DNA of 64,000 nucleotides. Source: Micromonospora andamanensis. Its GTDB lineage: Bacteria; Actinomycetota; Actinomycetes; Mycobacteriales; Micromonosporaceae. Under the pieces are notes generated by a model. It worked only from the letters and a program-made list of their open reading frames with translations, was not told where the DNA came from and ran no database searches. The position numbers were made by a program, and so were the translations under genes. The stretch covers positions 62,001 to 126,000 of the forward strand of contig NZ_BOOZ01000005.1 of assembly GCF_016863495.1 (NCBI RefSeq). Reading direction: 5' to 3'. This document shows positions 44,493 through 52,958 of this stretch, in pieces (the first letter of the stretch is position 1; every line of letters starts with the position of its first letter).

Positions 44493-45404
44493 CTACTCCG
44501 GCAGTTCGGGGCCGCCGTCGAGCAGCGGGGCGAGCAGGTCGCCGTGCCGCTCGACCCGGTCCAGCACCTCACCTGCGGTGTACGGCCTGGTGGCCGGCCG
44601 TCGCCCCGCCGCACCTGCGGAGACCTCGTCCCAGGTCAGCGGCGTCGACACCGACGGGACGGGCTGGGCGCGCAGTGAGTACGGCGCCACTGTGGTCTTC
44701 GCCGCGTTGTTCTGACTCCAGTCGATGAAGACCTTGCCGGGCCGGAGGTTCTTCGCCATCTTCGACACCACGAGCCTGGGCTGTTCGCGTTCGAGTTCCT
44801 GGGCGACGCGCCGCGCGTAGGCCGACACCTCGTCCGCGGACCGGGTGCTGGAGATCGGGCAGCAGAGTTGCATGCCCTTCTTGCCCGAGGTCTTCGGGTA
44901 GGCGTCGACGCCGTCGGCGGCCAGCCGGTCACGCAGCAGCAGCGCCACCTGGCAGCACTGCTTCAGTGACGCCGGAGCGCCCGGATCCAGGTCGACCACC
45001 ATCAGGTCGGGATGCGCGCCGATCTTCCACTGCGGGGTGTGCAGTTCCAGGGCGGCGAGGTTGGCCAACCAGACAAGGGTCGGCAGGTCGTCGGCGACCA
45101 CGTAGTCGATCGTCTCCCGACCCTTGCTCGATCCGGGGACGGGAAGGTTCTCGGTGCGTACCCAGCCGGGGGTGGCGGCCGGGGCGTTCTTCTCGAAGAA
45201 CGATTTGCCGTCCACGCCGTTCGGGTAACGGATGCGGGTCAGCGCCCGGTCGGCCAGGTGCGGCAGCAGCACCGGGGCGATCCGGGTGTAGTAGTCGATC
45301 ACTTCGCCCTTGGTGAAGCCGGCCGCCGGGTAGAGGACCTTGTCCAGGTTGGACAGTTCGAGCGTGCGGCCGTGCACCTCGACCGGGAATCGGTCAGCCG
45401 GCAT
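44493..45404 (-). CDS. LigD polymerase/primase domain protein (stand-alone)
   Basis: The polymerase component of bacterial non-homologous end joining, 303 aa, an archaeo-eukaryotic primase fold. Seen: LSNLDKVLYPAAGFTKGEVIDYYTRIA; the 5'-phosphate-binding RYPNGVDGKSFFEKN; the catalytic DLDPG with DxD; and the TSGKKGMQL motif. It fills ends with NTPs or dNTPs. The gene overlaps the upstream ligase gene by 11 nt. No ligase or nuclease domain is fused to it, so this is a split LigD arrangement. Confidence 0.93.
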   Translation of the reverse strand: MPADRFPVEVHGRTLELSNLDKVLYPAAGFTKGEVIDYYTRIAPVLLPHLADRALTRIRYPNGVDGKSFFEKNAPAATPGWVRTENLPVPGSSKGRETIDYVVADDLPTLVWLANLAALELHTPQWKIGAHPDLMVVDLDPGAPASLKQCCQVALLLRDRLAADGVDAYPKTSGKKGMQLCCPISSTRSADEVSAYARRVAQELEREQPRLVVSKMAKNLRPGKVFIDWSQNNAAKTTVAPYSLRAQPVPSVSTPLTWDEVSAGAAGRRPATRPYTAGEVLDRVERHGDLLAPLLDGGPELPE

Positions 45405-46335
45405 CGTCGACCTCCTCGGCGGGCTTGTCCGGGCGGATCCGCAGGATCCTGGGGAACCGCAGGCGCCCGTCCGGGGTGCGCTGGCCGTACTTCACCTCCA
45501 CCACGATCCGGGGAGTTACCCAGATCGCGCCTCGGGCATCCTCGCGGGGCACGTCGCCGCTGAACGGTACGACGCTGGTGCGCAGCGGCTCCAGCTCGCG
45601 CAGCAGTTCCCGTTCGAGGGCCGCACCGATCCCTCCGCCGACCCGGCCCCGGTAGATCAGCCGGCCGTCGGCGCCGGGTACCCCGACCAGCAGCCCGCCG
45701 ATCTTCCGCGCGCCGGGCCGCCAGCCGCCGACCACGAAGTCGCCTGTCACCTCCAGCTTGACCTTGACCCAGTCCGGCGAACGTACGCCCGGCCGGTAGG
45801 CCGACTCGATGCGCTTGGCCATCACCCCTTCGAGGCCGTGCTCACCGGCCGCTTCGTAGGTGGCCGGCCCGTCGGAGAAGACCGGGGGCACCGCCCACCG
45901 CGCCGCGCCCAGTACCAGGCCGTCGAGGGTTTCACGACGCCTGGCGTACGGCAGGCCGGTGAGGTCCTGACCGCCCAGCCGCAACACGTCGAAGATCATG
46001 TACGTGACCGGCACGGTCGCCGCCAGCCGGGCCGCCTTCGCGGCGTTGCGCACGTGCATCCGTTCGGCCAGGGCGGTGAACGACGGCCTACCGGCCTGGT
46101 CGAAGAGGACCACCTCGCCGTCGAGCAGGACATCGTCGACCTGCTCGCCGAGCGGGATCAGCTCGGGGTAGGCGGTGGTGATCTCCACGCCGGAGCGGGC
46201 GTACAGGCGTGGTCGTCCGGCGGCGATGTCGGCAAGCGCGCGTACGCCGTCCCACTTGAACTCGTACGCCCAATCGGGACCTGCCGGAAGCTGCCCGGTC
46301 ATCGCGAGCATCGGCTTGAGCGGCGCGCCGGGCAC
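45394..46335 (-). CDS. ATP-dependent DNA ligase (LigD ligase domain, stand-alone)
   Basis: Seals ends in non-homologous end joining, 313 aa. Seen: nucleotidyltransferase motif FKWDGVRA with Lys27 as the AMP-accepting residue, VLLDGEVV (motif III region), EGVMAKRI (motif IV), DWVKVKL (motif V), and an OB fold. The GTG start has no ribosome site; TACAGT on the minus strand (46342-46347) ends 6 nt before it, suggesting a leaderless transcript. Co-transcribed with the polymerase gene and divergent from ku. Confidence 0.92.
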   Translation of the reverse strand: MPGAPLKPMLAMTGQLPAGPDWAYEFKWDGVRALADIAAGRPRLYARSGVEITTAYPELIPLGEQVDDVLLDGEVVLFDQAGRPSFTALAERMHVRNAAKAARLAATVPVTYMIFDVLRLGGQDLTGLPYARRRETLDGLVLGAARWAVPPVFSDGPATYEAAGEHGLEGVMAKRIESAYRPGVRSPDWVKVKLEVTGDFVVGGWRPGARKIGGLLVGVPGADGRLIYRGRVGGGIGAALERELLRELEPLRTSVVPFSGDVPREDARGAIWVTPRIVVEVKYGQRTPDGRLRFPRILRIRPDKPAEEVDDAG

Positions 46336-46341
46336 AGGCCG

Positions 46342-46347
46342 ACTGTA
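46342..46347 (-). promoter_or_regulatory. Putative -10 element for leaderless ligase gene
   Basis: TACAGT fits TAnnnT and lies 6 nt before the ligase GTG, so the start site would coincide with the start codon. No -35 element is clear. Inferred. Confidence 0.5.
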
Positions 46348-46420
46348 GTAGCAGGCCGAACACCTCGCGTCCGGTTCGCTGTGATGCGAGCATGGTCGAT
46401 ACCGGGGAAGGGAGCGCAGC

Positions 46421-47428
46421 ATGCGGGCCATCTGGAAGGGTGCCGTGTCGTTCGGCCTGGTCTCGATCGCGGTGAAGCTGTATTCCGCGACGGAGGAGAA
46501 GGACATTCGGTTCCACCAGGTGCACCGGTCCGACGGCGGACGGATCCGGTACAAGCGCACCTGCCAGGTCTGCGGCGAGGAGGTCAGCTACGACGACATC
46601 GCCAAGGGCTACGACATCGGCGGCGGAGAGATGGTCATCCTCACCGACGAGGACTTCGCCGACCTGCCGCTGAGCACCTCCCACGCGATCGACGTCCTGG
46701 AGTTCGTGCCGGCCGAGCAGGTCGATCCGATCCTCTACAACAAGGCGTACTTCCTGGAGCCGGAGGGCACCGCGACCAAGCCGTACCTGCTCCTGCGGGA
46801 CGCGTTGACCGACTCGGAGCGGGTGGCGATCGTCAAGGTGGCGCTGCGTCAGCGGGAGCAGTTGGCCACCCTGCGGGTCCGTGAGGGTGTGCTGCTGCTC
46901 AACACGATGCTCTGGCCCGACGAGATCCGTAAGCCGGACTTCGGTTTCCTCGACGAGGACCTGAAAGTCCGTCCACCGGAGTTGGCGATGGCCACCTCGC
47001 TCATCGACTCGATGGCCGGGGACTTTCACCCGGACGAGTTCACCGACGACTACCGGGCGGCGTTGCAGGAGGTCATCGACGCGAAGGTGGAGGGCCGCAA
47101 GGTGGTCCAGCCGGAGGAGGTGGAGGAGGCGCCCGCCGCCGCGGTTGACCTGATGGCCGCGTTGAAGGCGTCCGTGGAACGGGCCCGGGCGGCTCGCGGC
47201 GAGGCACCGGCCGGTGCTGGCACCGAGCCGACTCCGATCTCGTCGGCGCGCTCGGCGCAGAAGAAGGCGGCGGAGAAGAAGGCCGCCAAGGCGCCGGCCA
47301 GGAAGGCACCCGCGAAGAAGACCGCCGAGAAGAAGGCCACCGCCAAGAAGGCACAGCCGGCCAAGAAGACCGCTGAGAAGAAGGCCACGAAGGCCGCGAA
47401 GAAGAGCACCCCGCGCAAGTCCGCCTAG
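46421..47428 (+). CDS. ku: Ku protein, non-homologous end joining
   Basis: A 335-aa bacterial Ku that threads onto broken DNA ends and recruits LigD. Seen: MRAIWKGAVSFGLVSIAVKLYSATEEKDIRFHQVH, CQVCGEEVSYDDIAKGYDI, AYFLEPEGTATKPYLLLRDAL and LINTM-type LLLNTMLWPDEIRKP. After about residue 250 comes a Lys/Ala-rich tail (AEKKAAKAPARKAPAKK, repeated), like histone H1. Known: such extended basic tails alter DNA binding and sliding in actinobacterial Ku. GGGAG is upstream of the ATG. Divergent from the ligase and polymerase genes. Confidence 0.95.
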   Translation: MRAIWKGAVSFGLVSIAVKLYSATEEKDIRFHQVHRSDGGRIRYKRTCQVCGEEVSYDDIAKGYDIGGGEMVILTDEDFADLPLSTSHAIDVLEFVPAEQVDPILYNKAYFLEPEGTATKPYLLLRDALTDSERVAIVKVALRQREQLATLRVREGVLLLNTMLWPDEIRKPDFGFLDEDLKVRPPELAMATSLIDSMAGDFHPDEFTDDYRAALQEVIDAKVEGRKVVQPEEVEEAPAAAVDLMAALKASVERARAARGEAPAGAGTEPTPISSARSAQKKAAEKKAAKAPARKAPAKKTAEKKATAKKAQPAKKTAEKKATKAAKKSTPRKSA

Positions 47429-47626
47429 GCCGGCCAGGCCCCGCAGATACGCCTTTTCGGCACTTTCGGTGCTTTCGGCACGGCCGGTCTTCCATGATCG
47501 GCGCCTCCGCGCCGGCCGGTGTGGACCATCGATGGTCGGAAGTGCGTCCGGTACCAGGTACCGTGTGTCGGCGACGGCTGCCCGTGGCCGGACCCATCCC
47601 ACACCTCTCAGCAGGGAGTCGAGGAC

Positions 47627-48268
47627 GTGAGCGAGCAGGAGACCAAGGCACGGCGGCGGCTGGCCGAGCAGCTGGCGGCTCAGAAGGCAGCCGAGGCGAA
47701 GCGCCGCCGGCAGGCCTGGGCCGGCGCGTTCGCCGGGATCGCCGTCGTGGCGGTGCTGATCACCGTGTTCGTGATCGTGGGCCAGCGTGGTGGTGACGAT
47801 GCCCCCGAGCAGGCCGCCGGTACGCCGTCCGCCCCGACCGAGGCGACAAACCCTCCGGCGGCTGCCCCGCCCGCACCGCAGCTGCCGGAGGGCGCTGACC
47901 CCGCCCTGGGCAGCAAGCCGACAGTCACCGCCGGCGAGGGCAAGTTGACCAAGCTGACGGTGACCCCGCTGATCGAGGGCACCGGGCCGAAGGTCACGGC
48001 CGGCCAGTCGATCACCACCAACTACGTGGGCGTCTTCTACGAGAACGGCGAGGAGTTCGACTCCTCCTGGGAACGGGGACAGCCGGCCACCTTCCCGATC
48101 GGGGTCGGGCAGGTCATCCCAGGCTGGGACAAGGGCCTGGTCGGCGTGACCGTGGGCAGCCGGGTGCAGCTCGACATCCCGGCCGAGGACGCGTACGGCG
48201 AGGACGCTGGGGGCGGCCGTCCGGCGGGCCCGCTGCGCTTCGTGGTGGACGTGCTCGCCGCCGAGTGA
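47627..48268 (+). CDS. FKBP-type peptidyl-prolyl isomerase, membrane-anchored
   Basis: A 213-aa cis-trans proline isomerase. Seen: a basic N-terminus, one membrane helix at about residues 30-52 (WAGAFAGIAVVAVLITVFVIVG), a Pro/Ala linker, then the FKBP domain with ITTNYVGVFYENGEEFDSSWERGQPATF, VIPGWDKGLVGVTVGSRVQL and ALRFVVD-type end. Key aromatic and Asp residues are present. It should act outside the membrane on secreted proteins. GTG start with GGGAG upstream. Followed by a 12-bp hairpin. Confidence 0.92.
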   Translation: MSEQETKARRRLAEQLAAQKAAEAKRRRQAWAGAFAGIAVVAVLITVFVIVGQRGGDDAPEQAAGTPSAPTEATNPPAAAPPAPQLPEGADPALGSKPTVTAGEGKLTKLTVTPLIEGTGPKVTAGQSITTNYVGVFYENGEEFDSSWERGQPATFPIGVGQVIPGWDKGLVGVTVGSRVQLDIPAEDAYGEDAGGGRPAGPLRFVVDVLAAE

Positions 48269-48360
48269 GCCCCGGGCGGGTCGCCCGACAGCAACGGAAC
48301 ATCGATGCCGTTGACCACAGATGGCTTCCGGACGGTCACCGACCGGCAGTAGGTTCGGCA

Positions 48361-48390
48361 AGCGTCCCGGGCACCTTCGCCCGGGACGCT
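48361..48390 (+). terminator. 12-bp perfect hairpin downstream of the FKBP gene
   Basis: AGCGTCCCGGGC at 48361-48372 pairs perfectly with 48379-48390 around a 6-nt loop. It is 93 nt beyond the FKBP stop and 25 nt upstream of the next start, so termination or attenuation is likely. Confidence 0.75.
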
Positions 48391-48415
48391 TATCGAAGCC
48401 AACGCGGAGGTACAC

Positions 48416-49279
48416 GTGACGGCAGTGGACGCCGACGGGCGGACCGCCCGGTTGATGTGGACGCACTACGAACCGGTGCATGCCGTCACGTACTTCCACC
48501 CGCGCGCCCGCGCCGCCTACGGAGCGGCCGGGCTGCGCGGCTACTGGCGGGGTTACTTCGCCGGTCGGGCCGCTCCACTCGGGCCGACCGGGCCGGCTCC
48601 GGTGATCGCCGCCTTCTACAACTTCGCGCCGCACATGGTGATCCGGGCCCTGCCGGAGGTGTGGCAGCTGGCCACGCCGGACCAGGCGCTGCGGGCCCGG
48701 CTGACCGGGGCGGTGCAGGCGCTCGCCGAGTTGACCTACGAGCTGCCCGAGCGGCACCTCGTCGAGGCCGCCGATCTACTGGAGGCTGCGACCGACGGGC
48801 TCGAGACCGGCGGCCGGGTGCTCGGTGCGGCGAACGCGGCCCTGCCGCGGGGTGAGTATCCGCTGGCTCGGCTCTGGCAGGCCGCCACCACGCTGCGCGA
48901 ACATCGCGGCGACGGGCACGTGGCGGCGCTTGTCGCCGCCGATCTCGACCCGGTGGAGACGCTGGCCTGGCGGGTCGCTGTCGACATGCCCCCGGCCAAC
49001 CTGCTCGGCCGGGGGTGGTCGGAGCAGGAGTGGTCACAGGCGCGCGAGCGGCTCACCGTGCGTGGCTGGCTGGACGCCGACGGAAAGCCGACCGAGCGTG
49101 GACGATCGGCTTTCCAGGCGATCGAGGACGCCACCGACCTCGCCGCCGCCCGCCCCTGGCTCACCCTCGGCCCCGACCGCGCGCACCGCCTACGCGACCT
49201 GCTCGACCCCATCGCCCGCGCCGCCCACACGGTCATCCCGCCGGACAGCCCCATCGGCCTACCGCCCCTGGCGAGTTGA
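48416..49279 (+). CDS. SCO6745 family protein
   Basis: A 287-aa cytoplasmic protein related to the Streptomyces SCO6745 family. Seen: HYEPVHAVTYFHPRARAAYGAAGLRGYWRGYFAGRAAPLGPTG, then IAAFYNFAPHMVIRALPEVW. The C-terminal half has a winged-helix-like LARLWQAATTLREHRGDGHVAALVAADLDPVETL and WLDADGKPTERGR. It looks like an actinobacterial regulator-like protein; function unproven. GGAGG precedes the GTG. Downstream is a 17-nt imperfect hairpin beginning inside the stop codon region. Confidence 0.82.
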   Translation: MTAVDADGRTARLMWTHYEPVHAVTYFHPRARAAYGAAGLRGYWRGYFAGRAAPLGPTGPAPVIAAFYNFAPHMVIRALPEVWQLATPDQALRARLTGAVQALAELTYELPERHLVEAADLLEAATDGLETGGRVLGAANAALPRGEYPLARLWQAATTLREHRGDGHVAALVAADLDPVETLAWRVAVDMPPANLLGRGWSEQEWSQARERLTVRGWLDADGKPTERGRSAFQAIEDATDLAAARPWLTLGPDRAHRLRDLLDPIARAAHTVIPPDSPIGLPPLAS

Positions 49280-49334
49280 CCAAGAGGTTCGGGTCAGACT
49301 TCTCCGGATCGCCGACGCGAACTTCTTGATCAAC
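49275..49334 (+). terminator. Imperfect 17-bp hairpin after SCO6745 gene
   Basis: GTTGACCAAGAGGTTCG at 49275-49291 pairs with CGAACTTCTTGATCAAC at 49318-49334 with two mismatches that would be G-U pairs in the transcript. It starts within the stop codon of the SCO6745 gene. A related arm sequence is a common intergenic hairpin type in actinomycetes. Confidence 0.65.
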
Positions 49335-49367
49335 GTGGTCTCGGGTGGGAAGGATGGAGGTGTGACG

Positions 49368-50018
49368 GTGGATGGGGTGGTTTTCGACCTTGACGGGGTG
49401 ATCGTCGACTCCGAGCCGGTGTGGGAGGAGGTTCGGCGCGCCTATGTGGCCGAACACGGGGGTGAGTGGCAGGACGACACCCAGCGTCGGCTGATGGGCA
49501 TGAGCACCGGCGAGTGGGCCCGGTACCTCAGCGACGAGTTGGGAGTGCGGCGTACCGCCGACCAGGTCGCCGCCGAGGTGGTCGAGGAGATGGCCCGCCG
49601 GTACGCGGCCCGGGTGCCGGTGATCGACGGTGCTGTCGACGTGGTCCGCCGGCTGGCCGCGCGGTGGCCCCTGGGGCTGGCCAGCTCCTCGCCGACCCGG
49701 CTGATCGCCGCGGCGCTGGCCGCCACCGACCTGACCGACGCGTTCCGCAGCACCCTGTCGACAGAGGAGACCGAGCGCGGCAAGCCGGCCCCGGACGTCT
49801 ACCTGAGCGTCGCCCGGCGACTCGGCCTCGACCCGACGCGCTGCGTGGCGGTGGAGGACTCCTCCAACGGGATCCGTTCGGCGGCTGCCGCCGGGATGGC
49901 GGTGGTGGCGGTGCCGCACGGTGCGTACCCGTTGGATTCCGACGCTCGACGGCTGGCCGTGACGGTGCTGGACTCGATCGACGAGCTGACCCCGGAGGTC
50001 GTCGACCGGCTGGGCTGA
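49368..50018 (+). CDS. HAD family hydrolase (phosphatase/phosphomutase-like)
   Basis: A 216-aa HAD protein. Seen: VVFDLDGVIVDSEPVW with the catalytic Asp pair, a four-helix cap, LGLASSSPTRLI (motif II), GKPAPDVYLSVARRLGL (motif III Lys), and CVAVEDSSNGIRSAAAAGM (motif IV). The cap size and KPAPDVYL motif fit the beta-phosphoglucomutase-like subgroup. The second GTG (VDGVVFD) is chosen because GGAGG lies 7 nt upstream; the GTG two codons earlier is only 1 nt from it. Substrate unknown. Confidence 0.85.
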   Translation: MDGVVFDLDGVIVDSEPVWEEVRRAYVAEHGGEWQDDTQRRLMGMSTGEWARYLSDELGVRRTADQVAAEVVEEMARRYAARVPVIDGAVDVVRRLAARWPLGLASSSPTRLIAAALAATDLTDAFRSTLSTEETERGKPAPDVYLSVARRLGLDPTRCVAVEDSSNGIRSAAAAGMAVVAVPHGAYPLDSDARRLAVTVLDSIDELTPEVVDRLG

Positions 50019-50059
50019 ACCGGCACCGGGCGATCCCCGGCCCGCCTACGGTCGGTGGC

Positions 50060-51070
50060 ATGAAGGCGATGGTGTACGAGCGCACCGGTGACCCCTCGGT
50101 GCTCCAGCTGGTCGAACGTCCGGTGCCGGAACCCGGTCCGGGTGACGTGCTGGTGCGGGTCGCGGTCTCCGGGGTGAATCCGACGGACTGGAAGTCGCGT
50201 CGGCAGGGTCCGCTGCCGGCCGGCTGGCAGACGCCCGGCCAGGACGGCGCCGGGGTGGTCGAGGCGGTCGGCAAGGGCGTCGACCGGGAGCTGATCGGCG
50301 AACGGGTGTGGATCTGGGAGGCTGCCTGGCAGCGGCCCTGGGGCACCGCCGCCGAGTACACGGTGGTTCCGGTCCGCCAGGTGGTACGCCTCGGCGACGC
50401 GTCTTTCGAGTTGGGCGCCTGCCTGGGCATCCCGTTTCTGACGGCGCACCGGTGCCTGACCGCCGGTGAGTATCTGCCGGACAGCCTGCGCCCGGGTGCG
50501 CTGAGCGATCACACGGTGCTGGTGCAGGGCGGGGCGGGTGCCGTCGGCAACGCGGCGATCCAGCTTGCGGCCTGGGCCGACGCCTGTGTGATCGCCACGG
50601 TGAGCAGCGCCGAGAAGGCTCAACTGGCTGCGGCGGCCGGCGCCTCGGCGGTTGTCAACTATCGGGAGCAGGACGTCGTGGAGGAGGTCCGCAAGCTCGC
50701 ACCCGACGGGGTGCACGGCATCGTGGAGGTCTCCCCCGCCCGCAACGCGGCCACCGACGTACGGCTGCTGCGCCCGGGCGGGGTGGTCTGCGTGTACGCG
50801 AACGACGGCGGCGACGAGGTGACGCTGCCGATCCGTCCGCTGATGGCGCCGAACGCCCGCTGGCAGTTCGTCCTTGTCTACACGATGCCGAAGGCGGCCA
50901 AGGCGCAGGCGGTGGTGGACGTCGCGGCGGCAGCCGCCCAGGGCGGGATCCGGGTGGGTGAGGAGGCTGGCCTGCCGTTGCACTCCTACCCGCTGTCGGC
51001 GACCGCTGCCGCGCATCAGGCGGTGGAGGACTCGGTGGTCGGCAAGGTGCTGCTCAGCGCCCGCGAGTAG
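50060..51070 (+). CDS. Zinc-independent quinone oxidoreductase (MDR superfamily)
   Basis: A 336-aa NADPH-dependent oxidoreductase of the quinone reductase type. Seen: MKAMVYERTGDPSVLQLVERPVPEPGPGDVLVRV, SGVNPTDWKSRRG-type loop, the Rossmann turn VLVQGGAGAVGNAAIQLA, and VYANDGGDEVTLPIRPL. The zinc-ligand Cys/His residues of alcohol dehydrogenases are missing. No ribosome site; TACGGT at 50047-50052 is about 7 nt before the ATG, so it may be leaderless. Terminated by a 14-bp GC hairpin. Confidence 0.9.
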   Translation: MKAMVYERTGDPSVLQLVERPVPEPGPGDVLVRVAVSGVNPTDWKSRRQGPLPAGWQTPGQDGAGVVEAVGKGVDRELIGERVWIWEAAWQRPWGTAAEYTVVPVRQVVRLGDASFELGACLGIPFLTAHRCLTAGEYLPDSLRPGALSDHTVLVQGGAGAVGNAAIQLAAWADACVIATVSSAEKAQLAAAAGASAVVNYREQDVVEEVRKLAPDGVHGIVEVSPARNAATDVRLLRPGGVVCVYANDGGDEVTLPIRPLMAPNARWQFVLVYTMPKAAKAQAVVDVAAAAAQGGIRVGEEAGLPLHSYPLSATAAAHQAVEDSVVGKVLLSARE

Positions 51071-51158
51071 GCGGTCTGACCTGGGATTTTTCGCCGTCCT
51101 CAGGACAGAGGCGAACAAGTTTCGCAATACTGGCGTTGCGGGTCGCCCCGCAAGGAAC

Positions 51159-51195
51159 GGGCGGCCCCGGCGCGGTGCGAACGCCGGGGCCGCCC
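51159..51195. terminator. 14-bp GC hairpin between convergent genes
   Basis: GGGCGGCCCCGGCG at 51159-51172 pairs perfectly with 51182-51195 around a 9-nt loop, 88 nt after the quinone reductase stop and 59 nt before the acyl-CoA ligase stop. It can terminate both. A second small hairpin with TTGCGGG arms lies at about 51136. Confidence 0.8.
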
Positions 51196-51253
51196 ACCGG
51201 AGAGAGGTCTGTTCAGGCCACCACTCCCAACGGCGATGATGCGCCGAAAAACG

Positions 51254-52903
51254 TTACGGCGTGGCCAGTTCCCGCACATTGAGGCCGCCGTCGGCGTACC
51301 GAGAGCGCACCACCTTCTTGTCGAACTTGCCGACGCTCGTCTTCGGCACCGCCTCGACGAACGCCCAGCGCTCCGGCAACTGCCAGCGCGCCACCGATCC
51401 GGCCAGGAACTCGCGCAACTCCTCAGGGGTCGCCGAGGCACCCTCCCGGAGCACCACGGTCGCCAGCGGTCGTTCGTCCCACCGCTGGTCCGGTACGCCC
51501 ACCACGCAGGCCTCCAGCACCGCCGGGTGGGCCATCAACGCGTTCTCCAGCTCCACCGAGGAGATCCACTCCCCACCGGACTTGATCACGTCCTTGGCCC
51601 GGTCGGTGAGGGTGATGTAGCCGTCCGCCGACAGGGTGCCGACGTCACCGGTACGCAGCCAGCCGTCACGGAACTTCTCCGGGTCCGGCGCGTCGTCGCC
51701 GACGTACCGCTCGGTGATCCACGGCCCACGGACCTCCAGCTCACCGACCGAGGTCCCGTCGGCGGGCAGCGGCTCCCCGGCCGGGCCCACGATCCGGGCC
51801 CGCACCCCCGCCGGCACCCGCCCCTGCGTGTACCGGTACCGCCACGCCTCGTCTCCGGTCGCGCCAGCCGGCGGGCGGGCGACCGAGCCCAGCGGCGACA
51901 TCTCGGTCATCCCCCAGGCGTGGATCACGTCGACGCCGTGCCGCTCGTCGAACGCGTGCATAAGCGACGGCGGGCAGGCCGAACCACCGACGATCACCTC
52001 CTTGAGCGATGCGGTGTCGACGTCGTGGCTGTCCAGGTAGGACAGCAGATCGGTCCAGATGGTCGGCACCGCACCGGCCAGGGTCGGCCGCTCAGCGGCG
52101 ATCATCTCGGCGATCGGCGCAGCCTGGAGGAAGCGGTCCGGCATCACAAGCGACGCGCCGGAGAGGAAGGCCGCGAACGGCAGTCCCCACGACATCGCGT
52201 GGAACATCGGCACGATGGCCAACTCGCGGTCGGTCGGCCCGAGCCCGAACCCTTCCGGCATGCAGATCTGCAACGAGTGCAGGTAGATCGAGCGGTGCGA
52301 GTAGGCCACCCCCTTGGGGTTGCCGGTGGTGCCGGAGGTGTAGCAGAGGGCGGCGGCGTCGCGCTCGTCCACCTCGGGCCAGTCGTACACCTCCGGCCGC
52401 CCGGCCAGCAGCGCGTCCCAGTGGTGTACGGCGATCCGGTCGCCCGCCGCCGCCACCAGGGGAGCGGGATCGCCACCGCCGACCACCACCACGTGTCGCA
52501 CGCTCGTCATGTCACCGAGCGACTTCGCCAGCAGCGGGATCAGCGTCGAGTCGACGAGCACCACCCGGTCCTCGGCGTGATTGGCGATGTAGGTGACCTG
52601 GTCGGGAAAGAGCCGGATGTTGAGCGTGTGCAGCACCGCACCCATGCTGGGCACGGCGAAGTACGCCACCAGATGCTCGGTGTTGTTCCACATGAAGGTG
52701 GCGACCCGCTCGTCGCCGGTCACCCCGCACTCCGCCCGCAGGGCGTGCGCGAGCCGGGCGGCGTCCCGTCCGACCTCCGCGTACGTGCTGCGGCGCGGCT
52801 CGCCGCCGGTCCACGTCACCACCTCGGCCGTGCCGTGCACGGTGGCGCCGTGTTCGAGGATCCGGGAGACCTGAAGAGGGGCGTCCATCATCGTGCTACG
52901 CAT
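51254..52903 (-). CDS. Long-chain acyl-CoA ligase (FadD-type AMP-binding)
   Basis: A 549-aa adenylate-forming ligase that activates a carboxylic acid as acyl-CoA. Seen: the A3 motif CYTSGTTGNPKGVAYSH, IHAWGMTEMSPLG (A5), the A7 motif DGWLRTGDVG, A8 DVIKSGGEWISSVELEN, and the C-terminal Lys in PKTSVGKFDKK. The ATG of MRSTMMDAP is preceded by TAATTT on the minus strand (52911-52916) and no ribosome site, so it is probably leaderless. Chain-length preference is unknown. Divergent from the NUDIX gene. Confidence 0.92.
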   Translation of the reverse strand: MRSTMMDAPLQVSRILEHGATVHGTAEVVTWTGGEPRRSTYAEVGRDAARLAHALRAECGVTGDERVATFMWNNTEHLVAYFAVPSMGAVLHTLNIRLFPDQVTYIANHAEDRVVLVDSTLIPLLAKSLGDMTSVRHVVVVGGGDPAPLVAAAGDRIAVHHWDALLAGRPEVYDWPEVDERDAAALCYTSGTTGNPKGVAYSHRSIYLHSLQICMPEGFGLGPTDRELAIVPMFHAMSWGLPFAAFLSGASLVMPDRFLQAAPIAEMIAAERPTLAGAVPTIWTDLLSYLDSHDVDTASLKEVIVGGSACPPSLMHAFDERHGVDVIHAWGMTEMSPLGSVARPPAGATGDEAWRYRYTQGRVPAGVRARIVGPAGEPLPADGTSVGELEVRGPWITERYVGDDAPDPEKFRDGWLRTGDVGTLSADGYITLTDRAKDVIKSGGEWISSVELENALMAHPAVLEACVVGVPDQRWDERPLATVVLREGASATPEELREFLAGSVARWQLPERWAFVEAVPKTSVGKFDKKVVRSRYADGGLNVRELATP

Positions 52904-52946
52904 GGGTAACAAATTAGTGTCGCCGGTCACACGTTGGGAACCCCCG

Positions 52947-52952
52947 TAAGTT
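52947..52952 (+). promoter_or_regulatory. Putative -10 element for leaderless NUDIX gene
   Basis: TAAGTT lies 6 nt before the GTG of the NUDIX gene, and there is no Shine-Dalgarno sequence. On the other strand TAATTT (52911-52916) is 7 nt before the acyl-CoA ligase ATG. The two -10 elements are about 36 bp apart in a divergent promoter. Confidence 0.55.
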
Positions 52953-52958
52953 GTCCGG

